Assembly: GCF_001296025.1 (NCBI RefSeq)
Contig: NZ_LJHV01000006.1
Location: 1 to 36,726 of the forward strand
Direction: 5' to 3'
Length of the DNA stretch: 36,726 bases
Source: Porphyrobacter sp. AAP60
GTDB taxonomy: Bacteria > Pseudomonadota > Alphaproteobacteria > Sphingomonadales > Sphingomonadaceae
The translations under genes were made by a program, and so were the position numbers. Under the pieces are notes generated by a model. It did not search any database. It was not told where the DNA came from and saw only the letters and a program-made list of their open reading frames with translations. This document shows, one piece after another, positions 1 to 8,799 of the stretch (position 1 is its first letter; every line of letters starts with the position of its first letter).

Positions 1-1
1 G

Positions 2-1759
2 GGGAGCCTCGCTGACAGCTGGTCATGGCGGCGCATCGCCGTGGCTTGGGCGCTCGGTGCGCTGGCGGTGGCGGCGGTCATTGTCTGGCACGTTCAGAAC
101 TCCGCACCTCCGCCGCTGGCACCTGCCGCGCCTAGCCTGACCACCGCGCCGGGCGAGCCGCGCCTCACCGGCCAGCGGGTGCGGATTGTGCCACCCGCCT
201 ATACGCGCCTGCCGGCCCGCTATGCGACCAGCCTTGATGTTCGCGCGCCGGTGGGATCGCGGATCGAATGGACGCTGGACTTTGCCCCGCAGCCCCCGTC
301 CGCTGCGCTGCAGCTGGTTGGCGGCCAGCGCCTTGCCCTGACGCAGGATGCGGAAGTTTGGCGGGGATCGCTGCGGCTTGACGGCCCATCGCTTTACCGT
401 GTCACGGCCGAGGGGATGAGCGCCCTGCAGCCGTCCCACCGGCTGGAACCGGTTGCCGATGAACCCCCGCAGGTGCGGGTGATCGAGCCAGCCTCGGGCC
501 TTGTCATGATGCAGCCCGGTCAACGCAGCTGGCGGGTGGTGTTCGAAGCCAGCGATGATTACGCCGTCGATCCGCTCGCCCGCCTGACCGTCACCACCGC
601 CGTAGGTGAGGGCGAGAATGTCAGCTTCACCGAACGCAGCCGCACGGTTACCGGCACCGGCGATCCCCGGCGCAGACGCTTTGTCGTCGATCTGCCACTG
701 GCGGCATACGGGTTTCAGGTCGGAAGCGATCTGGTTGCGCAGCTGACCGTTGCCGATACGCGCATGCCCGGCCCGCAGGTGGTGCGCGGCCCTGGCGTAA
801 TTCTGCGCTGGCCATCGGCCGCGCCTCAGCAGGCCGAAGGGCTCGACCTGATGGCCAAGCAGGCGATGCCGGCCTACTTCCGCAGTCAACGTCAGGTGAT
901 CATCGATACCGAGGCGCTGATCAAGCAGCGCCGCAACCTGAGCGAGGATGAACTCATGGTGCGTTCCGACACCATCGGGGTCGATCAGCGCTTGCTGCGC
1001 CTGAGATACGGGCAGTTCGTCGGCATGGAGGCCGAGGAGACACCCCGGCCCCCGCTGCCGACATCCGACAAGGACGCACCGCCAGAGCCCGAACATTATG
1101 ACGGCGATGGCCACGATCACGGTGCCGCACCGGAATCCCCGATATTCGGTGATCTCGGCAACATCACCGCCGAATATGGCCATGTCCATGACGAGAGCGA
1201 AGCGGCGACCCTGCTCGATCCCGATACCCGCAAGCTGCTGAAAGCCGCGCTCGATGCGATGTGGGAGGCCGAGCTGAACCTGCGTTCGGGGCGGCCCGAA
1301 GCCGCCCTGCCGTTTGAATACAAGGCGCTCGATTTCATCAAGCAGGTACAGCAGGCGACGCGGATCTATCTGCCGCGGATCGGATCGCAGCAACCCCCGA
1401 TCGACATGGCGCGGCGGCTGACGGGCAAGCGCGAGGGGATCGTGGGCGGAGGAGCGCAGCTCACGCCGTTTGCGATCGAGGATGCTGTTCCGGCAACGGC
1501 ATGGCGGGCGCTGGCCCAGCCGGGCGCGATCGATCTTGACGGGCTGGATCGCTGGGTGCGCGGCAACAGCGCCCGCATCCGCGATCCGCTTGGCGTGCTG
1601 GCCGCGATTGATGCGGTGCGCAGCCAGCCCGGCGCGCAGGGCTTGCGCGCAAAACTGCGTGGCCAGCTGTGGACGGTGCTGACCCGCCCTCCCGCGCAGG
1701 TTCGCCGCCGCGATGATGGCGGTGCGGTTGGCAGGCGTTACGTGCAGGGTCTGCGGTGA
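2..1759 (+). CDS. DUF4175-like membrane protein, 5'-truncated by window edge
   Basis: The reading frame is open at the left edge, so the true start lies outside the window; the first internal GTG is at 41. About 585 residues are visible. A membrane segment (AWALGALAVAAVIVW) near the visible N-terminus is followed by a long, probably periplasmic, Pro-rich beta-type region, an acidic His-rich stretch (EHYDGDGHDHG, roughly residue 350 counted from 41) and a helical C-terminal part. The layout resembles the large DUF4175-type proteins that close MoxR/DUF58/Bat operons. The stop overlaps the GTG of the next gene (GTGA), which indicates translational coupling. Function is unknown; a role in envelope stress or metalloenzyme/chaperone work with a MoxR ATPase is inference. 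The family name is given from overall architecture, not a search. Confidence 0.6.
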   Translation, partial: GSLADSWSWRRIAVAWALGALAVAAVIVWHVQNSAPPPLAPAAPSLTTAPGEPRLTGQRVRIVPPAYTRLPARYATSLDVRAPVGSRIEWTLDFAPQPPSAALQLVGGQRLALTQDAEVWRGSLRLDGPSLYRVTAEGMSALQPSHRLEPVADEPPQVRVIEPASGLVMMQPGQRSWRVVFEASDDYAVDPLARLTVTTAVGEGENVSFTERSRTVTGTGDPRRRRFVVDLPLAAYGFQVGSDLVAQLTVADTRMPGPQVVRGPGVILRWPSAAPQQAEGLDLMAKQAMPAYFRSQRQVIIDTEALIKQRRNLSEDELMVRSDTIGVDQRLLRLRYGQFVGMEAEETPRPPLPTSDKDAPPEPEHYDGDGHDHGAAPESPIFGDLGNITAEYGHVHDESEAATLLDPDTRKLLKAALDAMWEAELNLRSGRPEAALPFEYKALDFIKQVQQATRIYLPRIGSQQPPIDMARRLTGKREGIVGGGAQLTPFAIEDAVPATAWRALAQPGAIDLDGLDRWVRGNSARIRDPLGVLAAIDAVRSQPGAQGLRAKLRGQLWTVLTRPPAQVRRRDDGGAVGRRYVQGLR

Positions 1760-3558
1760 TCGGGGCCGAAACCTTGATTGCGCTGCTGATCGGCGCAGGC
1801 GCGCTGGTTGCGGCGGTGCGGCTGTTGCTGCTTCGGCGGGAATGGCTGGCGTGGGGTGTCGCAGCGCTCTCGCTGGCGAGCGGTCTGCTGCTGTACCTCG
1901 CAATCTTCCCGCCGCGGCTGCCGATTGGCGGCGAGGCATTGCTGGTGGCCACTGGCGAGGCACCGCGCAATGTTCGTGCAGGGCAGGGCGAGCGGCTGGT
2001 CGCGCTGCCCGAAGCTCCCCCAGTTGAAGGGGCCGAGCGTGTGCCCGATCTTGCCACCGCCTTGCGCCGCCATGGTCAGGTGCAGCGCATCCGCATTTTC
2101 GGGCGCGGCCTGACAGAACGTGACCGCGACTATGATGCGGGGATCCGGGCCAATTTTACGCCTATGCCAACCCCGCGCGGCCTTATCCGGCTTGATCCAC
2201 CGGCAGACACGCGCGCCGGATCGGTCTTTGCACTGGCGGGCGAGGCGGCGGGGCTGGAAGGCGGCGCAGCCGAGTTGCTCGATCCAGCTGGCCGCCGCGT
2301 CGATGCGCGGGTGATCGGGGCTGGCGGAGGCTTCACGCTTGGCGGCGCCGCGCGCACGCCGGGCCTTGCGCAATTTACCCTGCGGCTGCGCGGGCGAGAC
2401 AAGGCCATCGTCTCGGACACTCCGGTGCCGCTGCGGACCTTGCCCGAACGGCCTTTCCGTCTGTTGCTGATCGCGGCGCCTTCGCCCGAAGCCAAATACC
2501 TGCGCCGCTGGGCCGAGGATTCCGGGATTGCCCTGCAAAGCAGGATCGAGGCTGGAGGCGGAATCAATCTGGGGGGCGACGGGGTCAGGCTGGATGCCGC
2601 CGCCTTGCGAGAAGCCGATGCGGTGATCATCGATGATCGGCTTCTGGCCGGGCTCGGCAGCGGCGCGCGCGGAGCGCTGGCGCAGGCTGTTGCCGGGGGG
2701 CTGGGTGTGGTGGTGCGGATGACATCGCCGGCAACCTCCGGCACGCGCGATACATGGCGCAGGCTCGGCCTGTCGGTCGAGGGAGGTAGCGAGATTGCCC
2801 CGGTCGCGCTCCCGCCCCTTGCCACGGATGCGGATGCACTTGCTGTCCGCCGCGGGCCGGGGTCAGATGATGTTCCCGATGATATCAACGCCATCGATGA
2901 TCCTGCCCCCGATCTCGGGCGGTGGATCATCCGCACCGGGCCCGACTTCGTGCCGGTTGTGACAGATGCGGACGGGGCGATGGTTTCCGGCTGGCAGCAA
3001 CGCCAGCAAGGGCGCTTCGCCTTGTGGACTGTATCCAACAGCTTCGCGTTGGTGCTGAACGGGCAGGCTGACCGCTACGAACAATGGTGGAGCGATACGG
3101 TAAGCGCCATATCGCGCCCTGACAGCCTGTTCCGCCCGCACGTGCCCGCTCTGGTGCAAGCAGGTGAGCGGATGGCGATCTGCGGAATTGCGGCTTCGGC
3201 ACGGGTCATGGCGCCCGACAAGAGCGAGGTTGCGCTTGCCATCGATCCGGATGCGGGCGCGCGCGGCTGCGCGGCATATTGGCCTGCCGATCCGGGGGTT
3301 TACACCATTGCGCAGGCAGGAAGCGATAGTCAGCAGACTTACGACTTCCCCGTTTTGGCCGCAGATGCTCTCTCACCGATAAGGGCCAGAGAGACAGCAG
3401 AAGCGACAGCGCGATGGGCAGCGCGGCAGAACGATCAGGCCGCAATCGAAATGCCGCAGCAGCGCGGCCCGGCATGGCCATATTTTCTCGGATGGCTCCT
3501 CGCGAGCGCGGCGGTGTGGGCGGGAGAACGCCGCCTCCGCGCAAGACCTGCGGCATGA
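1756..3558 (+). CDS. Bat/MoxR-operon-type membrane protein with amidotransferase-like domain
   Basis: 600 residues starting at a GTG that shares bases with the upstream stop. Two N-terminal membrane helices (about 4-22 and 32-53) precede a large periplasmic region, and a single C-terminal helix (PYFLGWLLASAAVWAG) ends in a basic tail. Residues of about 235-335 (RLLLIAAPSPEAKYL to VVVRMTSPAT) look like the class I glutamine-amidotransferase-like fold found in BatA-related membrane proteins, where a deeply placed acidic 'AVIIDD' strand is typical; I see no obvious catalytic Cys there, so it is probably a non-enzymatic version. It forms one operon with the preceding gene. Role unknown; envelope or stress function is inferred from gene order in related MoxR loci. 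About 130 bp of unremarkable sequence separates it from the next gene. Confidence 0.55.
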   Translation: MIGAETLIALLIGAGALVAAVRLLLLRREWLAWGVAALSLASGLLLYLAIFPPRLPIGGEALLVATGEAPRNVRAGQGERLVALPEAPPVEGAERVPDLATALRRHGQVQRIRIFGRGLTERDRDYDAGIRANFTPMPTPRGLIRLDPPADTRAGSVFALAGEAAGLEGGAAELLDPAGRRVDARVIGAGGGFTLGGAARTPGLAQFTLRLRGRDKAIVSDTPVPLRTLPERPFRLLLIAAPSPEAKYLRRWAEDSGIALQSRIEAGGGINLGGDGVRLDAAALREADAVIIDDRLLAGLGSGARGALAQAVAGGLGVVVRMTSPATSGTRDTWRRLGLSVEGGSEIAPVALPPLATDADALAVRRGPGSDDVPDDINAIDDPAPDLGRWIIRTGPDFVPVVTDADGAMVSGWQQRQQGRFALWTVSNSFALVLNGQADRYEQWWSDTVSAISRPDSLFRPHVPALVQAGERMAICGIAASARVMAPDKSEVALAIDPDAGARGCAAYWPADPGVYTIAQAGSDSQQTYDFPVLAADALSPIRARETAEATARWAARQNDQAAIEMPQQRGPAWPYFLGWLLASAAVWAGERRLRARPAA

Positions 3559-3686
3559 AACGTGGCCCGGCGCGGTTCTTTCAGCACGGGGCGAGGCAGT
3601 TGCCTGCTTTTCGCTAGCGCGTTAATGCTCACAATCTGAAGCTCGGCCATACGGCGACCGTGAGCAGGCCAAGTGGCAGTACATAG

Positions 3687-4940
3687 ATGAGCTATCACAA
3701 TTTTCTGCTGTTCATCGGCGTGGCAGTCTTTGCCGCCTACTGGCTGCCGCGGTTTGTTTCGGGGCGCGAGCCTGCGGGATCGGCGTTGCTGATTGGCGGC
3801 GGTTTTGTGTGCGCCATGATGCTCGAATCGCCGCCAAGCCTGTTCGCGCCGATTGAATCGCCTGAATGGTGGGAAACGCTGAGTGAAATGACCGTGATCG
3901 TGGCGCTGTTCGCTACAGGGATGCGGATCGACGCTGTAAGGCCCCTGGCACGGTGGCGGGCAAGTTGGCGGCTTCTGGCCGTGGCGATGCCGCTGACAAT
4001 CTGCGCCGTGGCGCTGGCCGGGATGGCCACAGGCTTGCCATTGGCGAGCGCAATCCTTCTGGGCGCGGTGCTGGCGCCGACCGATCCGGTTCTTGCAGGC
4101 GATGTGCAGGTCGGCCCTCCCAGCGAAGGGGGCGAACACCCGGTGCGCTTTGCACTGACCACCGAGGCAGGGCTGAATGACGGGCTGGCTTTCCCGTTCG
4201 TGTATCTCGCAATCGCCGCGATTGGCGGCTTGTCGGGCGCCGAGTTCATGTCCTGGTTTGGCTATGATTTTGTCTACCGGATCGTGGCAGGCGCAATCAG
4301 CGGCGTCATCACCGGGTGGTTGCTGGCGCAGGTGGTGTTCCGCTGGCCCGCCGGAAACGCACTGGCCGAAACCGCCTCGGGCGTGCTTGCCTTTGCCAGC
4401 GTGCTGGTATGCTACGGGCTTGCCGAGGCCATTCATGGCTATGGCTTTATCGCCTGCTTCGTCGGCGGCCTTGCTTTTCGCCATGTCGAATCAAAGCACA
4501 GCTTCCACGGCGATCTGCATGTGTTCAACCTTTCTATCGAGCATACGCTTACGGCGGTGCTGCTGCTGATGACCGGCGCGGCGCTTGGCGTTTATTGGAA
4601 CGAGATCCGGCTTGAGCATGTGGCGATTGCGGCAAGCCTTATCTTCGTGATCCGCCCGCTGTTCGGTTGGGCGGCTCTGGCCGGCACCGGGCAGCCGAAC
4701 AAGGAGCGGTTTGTTGTCGCCGCCTTCGGGGTGCGGGGAATCGGCAGCCTTTATTATCTCGCCTTCGCGGCCGTTACGGCGGAGGTCCCGATGATTGCTG
4801 ACCTGTGGCTTGTGGTACTGGTGAGCATTGCAATGTCGGCGGTGGTCCACGGCCTCAGCGCCGGAGCCGCGCTGTCGGGTATTCGCGCAGATGCAGACGC
4901 TGACGAAGACGCAGACAGGGCCCGCGAAGGCGGCCAGTAG
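3687..4940 (+). CDS. Na+/H+ antiporter, CPA1/NhaP family
   Basis: 417 residues, almost entirely hydrophobic with about 12 membrane helices. It would exchange cytoplasmic Na+ (or K+) for external protons in the inner membrane, supporting pH and salt homeostasis. The key CPA1 signatures are visible: LAPTDPVLAGDV with TDP at residues 132-134, and TTEAGLNDGLAFPF with the ion-binding Asn-Asp pair at 164-165. The usual long C-terminal regulatory domain of larger CPA1 members is absent; the protein ends in a short acidic tail (DADADEDADRA). ATG start; the upstream sequence has only a weak ribosome site. The next gene begins 37 bp downstream on the same strand, so co-transcription with thrC is possible though not functionally obvious. 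Confidence 0.9.
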   Translation: MSYHNFLLFIGVAVFAAYWLPRFVSGREPAGSALLIGGGFVCAMMLESPPSLFAPIESPEWWETLSEMTVIVALFATGMRIDAVRPLARWRASWRLLAVAMPLTICAVALAGMATGLPLASAILLGAVLAPTDPVLAGDVQVGPPSEGGEHPVRFALTTEAGLNDGLAFPFVYLAIAAIGGLSGAEFMSWFGYDFVYRIVAGAISGVITGWLLAQVVFRWPAGNALAETASGVLAFASVLVCYGLAEAIHGYGFIACFVGGLAFRHVESKHSFHGDLHVFNLSIEHTLTAVLLLMTGAALGVYWNEIRLEHVAIAASLIFVIRPLFGWAALAGTGQPNKERFVVAAFGVRGIGSLYYLAFAAVTAEVPMIADLWLVVLVSIAMSAVVHGLSAGAALSGIRADADADEDADRAREGGQ

Positions 4941-4977
4941 TCACCTTTGCATCATCCACTTCCGGGCGAAGATCACC

Positions 4978-6201
4978 ATGGACCTTTCACGCGAATATTT
5001 TGTCACCCACCTCGAATGCGGCCTTACTGGCGTACCGTACGAGGCGGGGGTGGTGCATGGCCTGTCGGAGGCCGGGCGGCCGCTGCTGGTGCGTTATGAC
5101 CTGCCAGCCTTGAGGGATGCGGTTTCACGGGAGACATTTGCAGCACGGCCTGCGTCCTTGTGGAAATGGCGCGAACTGCTGCCGCTGGCGGACTTTTCCA
5201 ACCGGCTGGAACTGGGCGAGGAAGCAACGCCGATCCTGCCACTGGCGCGAACAGCGGCGCGGTTGGGTGCACGGGCGCTGCTGGTCAAGGACGAGGGCCG
5301 CCTGCCGACCGGATCGTTCAAGGCGCGCGGGCTGGTGATGGCGCTTTCGATGGCCAAGGAACTGGGCATTGCCAAGATCGCCATGCCGACCAATGGCAAT
5401 GCCGGTGCGGCTGCTGCGGCCTATGCGGCGGCGGCTGGCATCGAAGCCGTGATCTTCGCTCCCGAAGAAACGCCCGAGATCAATATCCGCGAAATCGCCG
5501 CCTATGGCGCGCGCGTTTACAGGGTCAACGGCCAGATCGACGATTGCGGCAAGCTGGTTGCCGCGGGCAAGGAAACGCAGGGGTGGTTCGACCTTTCGAC
5601 CCTGAAGGAACCCTACCGGATCGAAGGCAAGAAGACGATGGGGCTGGAACTGGTCGAACAGCTCGGCTGGCGCGTGCCGGACGTGATCTTCTACCCGACC
5701 GGCGGCGGAACCGGGTTGATCGGGATGTGGAAAGCCTTTGCCGAACTGGAAGCGATTGGCCTGATCGGCCCTGAACGCCCGCGCATGGTGGCGGTGCAGG
5801 CCGAAGGCTGCGCGCCGATGGTGCGCGCTTTCGAGAACGGGGAACGCCACGCGGTGCGCTGGGATGATCCGGCCACGATTGCCTCTGGCATCCGAGTACC
5901 CCAGGCCGTGGGCGATTTCCTGATCCTTGATGCCGTGCGTGAAAGTGGCGGCTTTGCCATTGCGGTTTCCGATGATGCCATCGCGGAAGCGGTGACAGCC
6001 GTGGCCCGCGATGATGGCACGCTGCTGTGCCCCGAAGGCGGAGCCACGCTGGCGGCTTACGAAAAGGCGCTGCGCACCGGCCTTGTCGGCCCTGACGAGG
6101 AGGCGCTGCTGTTCAACTGCGCCACCGGCCTGAAATACCCGCTGGAAGACCAATCACGCAGGCTTGATCGCCACCAGCCGATTGACTGGTCATCGCTGTA
6201 A
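4978..6201 (+). CDS. thrC: Threonine synthase
   Basis: 407 residues, PLP-dependent fold-type II enzyme (EC 4.2.3.1) that converts O-phosphohomoserine to threonine and phosphate in the cytoplasm. The PLP lysine is K115 in TGSFKARG; the phosphate-binding loop TGGGTG is at 241-246; PTNGNAGAA (137-145) is the Asn-containing substrate/PLP motif. The N-terminus FVTHLECGLTG is typical of the branch that begins with a degenerate LECxxTG motif. The frame is open further upstream, but the ATG at 4978 gives the family-standard N-terminus and avoids overlap with the antiporter gene. The gene ends 13 bp from the convergent S9 peptidase gene. A parS-like sequence lies inside the coding region at 5121-5136 (see findings). 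Confidence 0.9.
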   Translation: MDLSREYFVTHLECGLTGVPYEAGVVHGLSEAGRPLLVRYDLPALRDAVSRETFAARPASLWKWRELLPLADFSNRLELGEEATPILPLARTAARLGARALLVKDEGRLPTGSFKARGLVMALSMAKELGIAKIAMPTNGNAGAAAAAYAAAAGIEAVIFAPEETPEINIREIAAYGARVYRVNGQIDDCGKLVAAGKETQGWFDLSTLKEPYRIEGKKTMGLELVEQLGWRVPDVIFYPTGGGTGLIGMWKAFAELEAIGLIGPERPRMVAVQAEGCAPMVRAFENGERHAVRWDDPATIASGIRVPQAVGDFLILDAVRESGGFAIAVSDDAIAEAVTAVARDDGTLLCPEGGATLAAYEKALRTGLVGPDEEALLFNCATGLKYPLEDQSRRLDRHQPIDWSSL

Positions 6202-6214
6202 TGCGCGGCGGCCC

Positions 6215-8623
6215 CTATTCCTCCGCCGCGACGGGCGCGTTTTTCACGTGCAGATCGAACCAGTCGATCATTTCATACAGCGTGTGCAGCACGGATTCGC
6301 GCCCGCGATAGCCGTGATCTTCGTGCGGCAGCATCACCAGCCGAGCGGTGCCGCCGGTGCCTTTCACAGCCGCGAACATCCGTTCCGACTGTTCGGGGAA
6401 CGTGCCTGAATTGCTGTCATTCTGCCCGTGGATGAACAGGATCGGTTCGTTGATCTTGTTGGCCGCCATGAACGGGCTGAGGCGGTAGTAAGTCTCCGGC
6501 GTGTCCCAGAACACACGCCGTTCGGACTGGAAACCGAACGGGGTCAGTGTGCGGTTATAGGCGCCCGACCGGGCGATGCCGGCGCGGAACAGGTCGCTGT
6601 TTGCCAGCAGGTGCGCGGTCATGAACGCGCCGTAACTGTGGCCGCCCACGCCCACCCGCACCCCGTCGCCGAACCCGCGTTCGACAGTGAAATCGACTGC
6701 CGCCCGCGCGCTCATGACGATCTGTTCGATGAAGCTGTCGTTGACCGTTTCCGGATCGGCGCCGACCACCGGCATCGCCGCGCGGTCAAGCACGGCATAG
6801 CCCTGTGTCAGGAAGAACAGCGGCGAATACCCGCCGACGCGGGTGAAACGGTAGGGGGAATCGCGGTTCTGCCCTGCCGTTGCCGCGTCATTATATTCCA
6901 TCGGATAGGCCCACACGACCACCGGCAGCTTGTCCCCCTGCTTGTAATCCGACGGCAGATAGAGCGTCGCGGTAAGATCGACCCCGTCGCCGCGCTGGTA
7001 AGTCACCAGCTCGCGCTTGATCCCGGTCAGTTCGGGGTGCGGATCGGGGAAGGCTGTCAGGAACCGGGCGTCGCCCGCGGAATGGAGCCGGAAGTTGCCC
7101 GGGTTGGTCGGGCTTTCGTATGAGGTCACAAACGCGCTGCCGTCCTCGGCCAGCACATCGACCACGGCTTCGAACTCTTCGCCGGAATTGCGCCACAGCT
7201 CTTCGGTTTCCTGTGTCGCCAGATCGAAGCGGCGCAGGAACGGGCGATAGCCTTCGGGTGTCGCGCCAAGGCCCGACAGCAACAGTTTGCCATCGACCAT
7301 GCGCGCCACCCGCGTGCCGCGATCGGAGTAGGTGAACAGCGGGTTGCCGGGGTCGTTATAGGCATCCTGCGCATTGCGGATGCCGATCTGGCGCGGGGCT
7401 TCGTTGCCGGTCACATCGATCAGGGTCTGGCGGATCTCGCGCGTGTCACGATCATAATCGTAAGCGATGAGATCATCCGAACCTTCGATCCCGAAAGCGC
7501 CCGAAGACCGGTCTTCCATGCGGGCCAGCACGCGCGCTTCCCCGCTGAAGGGCGCGGGCAGGGCCAGCAGGTTATCGCGGTTGTCGGTTGCCACGCGCGG
7601 ATCGCCGCCATCCTGCGCTTCGACCCACAGCAGCAGGGCATCCTCGGTCGGATGCCAGCGGATGTTGCGCCGCCCGGTCACCACGCCTTGCACGGGCAGG
7701 GCATCGGCCAGCGGTTGCTCGGCAATGGTCTGCACCAGCTTGCCGTCGGCCGAATAGACCGCGCTGGTCAGCGGGAAGCGCGACCACGGCACCTGATAGG
7801 AAAAGGGCTGCTCCAGCCATTCCATCAGCAGATATTTGCCATCGGGCGACGGGGTGACGGAGGTATAGATACGCGCATCGCCGACATTGCGTTTGCTGCG
7901 CCCGTCGGGCGACATGATCACCGGCTGCGAAGTGGTGAGCCACGCGAACAGCGCTTCGTCATGCGGGTTTTCCAGCAAGTCCTGATAGGTGCGGGTCTGC
8001 GCCTGCTTGCCGCCCGCTGCGGTCTGGATCGCCGGGCCGACAGGGGTGAGCGATTCGGTTGGAATCGGGCCGCGGGCGGCGGGAATCGTCAGCACCAGCA
8101 ACGAACCGTCCGGCATCCAGTCGGGCGACTGGAAGATCGGGTTGACCCCGCCGGTCATCAGCTTGCGCGCCTGCGCCGTGGCGGTATCGAGTACATAGAG
8201 ATCAACCGCATCGGGGCGTGTGTTGGCGAACACCACCTTCGATCCATCGGGCGCCCATGACAGGCGCGACAGATCGGCATCGGCAGGCAGCGCGACGGGG
8301 CGCACAGTGCCGCTGGCGATGTCCTGCAACGAAAGGCCAATCTGCGAACGGGTGCGGTGACGGTCATTGGTCGCAGGATCGAGCCGCAATCCTGCCAGCT
8401 TTTCCATCGGCTTGGCCAGATCGGCCACCGGCGGCAGAGCTTCGCGTTCGATCAGCAGCATCTGGTCTCCGCTGGGCGAGACTGATACACCGGGGCTGGG
8501 CGCACGGGTCACGATGTCGGTCACATCCGCTGGCGGCGTGCGGTATCCGTCCTGCGCGGCTGCAGGCGCAGCAACGGTGACAACAAGACCGAGTGTGACG
8601 GCAGCACGGATCGATGTGTGAAT
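6215..8623 (-). CDS. Secreted S9 family peptidase (prolyl oligopeptidase-like), possible ATT start
   Basis: About 802 residues. A signal peptide (core TLGLVVTVAAPAAAQ) sends it to the periplasm. An N-terminal WD40/propeller-like region (WAPDGSKVVF, MSPDGRS, SPDGKYLLMEW repeats) is followed by an alpha/beta hydrolase domain. The catalytic triad is visible: Ser663 in GGHSYGAF, Asp736 in HGQNDSN and His770 in HEDHGYRG (numbering from the ATT). This matches the S9 group often annotated as glutamyl/acyl aminopeptidase-like. Start choice: a strong purine-rich site AAGGGAG (8637-8631) sits 7 nt before an in-frame ATT (8623-8621), giving a compact signal peptide. The nearest canonical alternative is GTG at 8665 (14 codons longer) with no ribosome site. 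Divergent from the DUF885 gene; convergent with thrC. Confidence 0.85.
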   Translation of the reverse strand: MHTSIRAAVTLGLVVTVAAPAAAQDGYRTPPADVTDIVTRAPSPGVSVSPSGDQMLLIEREALPPVADLAKPMEKLAGLRLDPATNDRHRTRSQIGLSLQDIASGTVRPVALPADADLSRLSWAPDGSKVVFANTRPDAVDLYVLDTATAQARKLMTGGVNPIFQSPDWMPDGSLLVLTIPAARGPIPTESLTPVGPAIQTAAGGKQAQTRTYQDLLENPHDEALFAWLTTSQPVIMSPDGRSKRNVGDARIYTSVTPSPDGKYLLMEWLEQPFSYQVPWSRFPLTSAVYSADGKLVQTIAEQPLADALPVQGVVTGRRNIRWHPTEDALLLWVEAQDGGDPRVATDNRDNLLALPAPFSGEARVLARMEDRSSGAFGIEGSDDLIAYDYDRDTREIRQTLIDVTGNEAPRQIGIRNAQDAYNDPGNPLFTYSDRGTRVARMVDGKLLLSGLGATPEGYRPFLRRFDLATQETEELWRNSGEEFEAVVDVLAEDGSAFVTSYESPTNPGNFRLHSAGDARFLTAFPDPHPELTGIKRELVTYQRGDGVDLTATLYLPSDYKQGDKLPVVVWAYPMEYNDAATAGQNRDSPYRFTRVGGYSPLFFLTQGYAVLDRAAMPVVGADPETVNDSFIEQIVMSARAAVDFTVERGFGDGVRVGVGGHSYGAFMTAHLLANSDLFRAGIARSGAYNRTLTPFGFQSERRVFWDTPETYYRLSPFMAANKINEPILFIHGQNDSNSGTFPEQSERMFAAVKGTGGTARLVMLPHEDHGYRGRESVLHTLYEMIDWFDLHVKNAPVAAEE

Positions 8624-8799
8624 GGCTAATCTCCCTTGGCGCCAGTCTTGAAGCAGCGATGGCACGCGATCAAGTGTTGGCGGCCCTTTCCGCCCTGCCT
8701 GTCGCCGAAACGCCTTCACGCGCATCTGTTTGGCCGCTACCCACGGTGCCGGACAGCCACAGACACCCGTGGCGCATCAGCTTGCGACAGGACACCCCC
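8624..8799. promoter_or_regulatory. Divergent intergenic region between two secreted peptidase-like genes
   Basis: A 176-bp space between the S9 peptidase start (minus) and the DUF885 start (plus). It must hold promoters for both genes, and part of it would be coding if the S9 gene began at the GTG at 8665. The S9 ribosome site AAGGGAG lies at 8637-8631. No clear palindrome or consensus sigma-70 boxes were recognised. Confidence 0.4.

Noticed and set aside
23..1963. 646-codon open frame on the minus strand
   Set aside because: Antisense shadow of the DUF4175-like gene; composition is Arg/Pro/Ala/His-rich without any domain, typical of GC-rich antisense frames.
6238..6253. parS-like TTTTTCACGTGCAGAT in the S9 gene
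   Set aside because: Only 11 of 16 matches and the right arm is lost; explained by the coding sequence.
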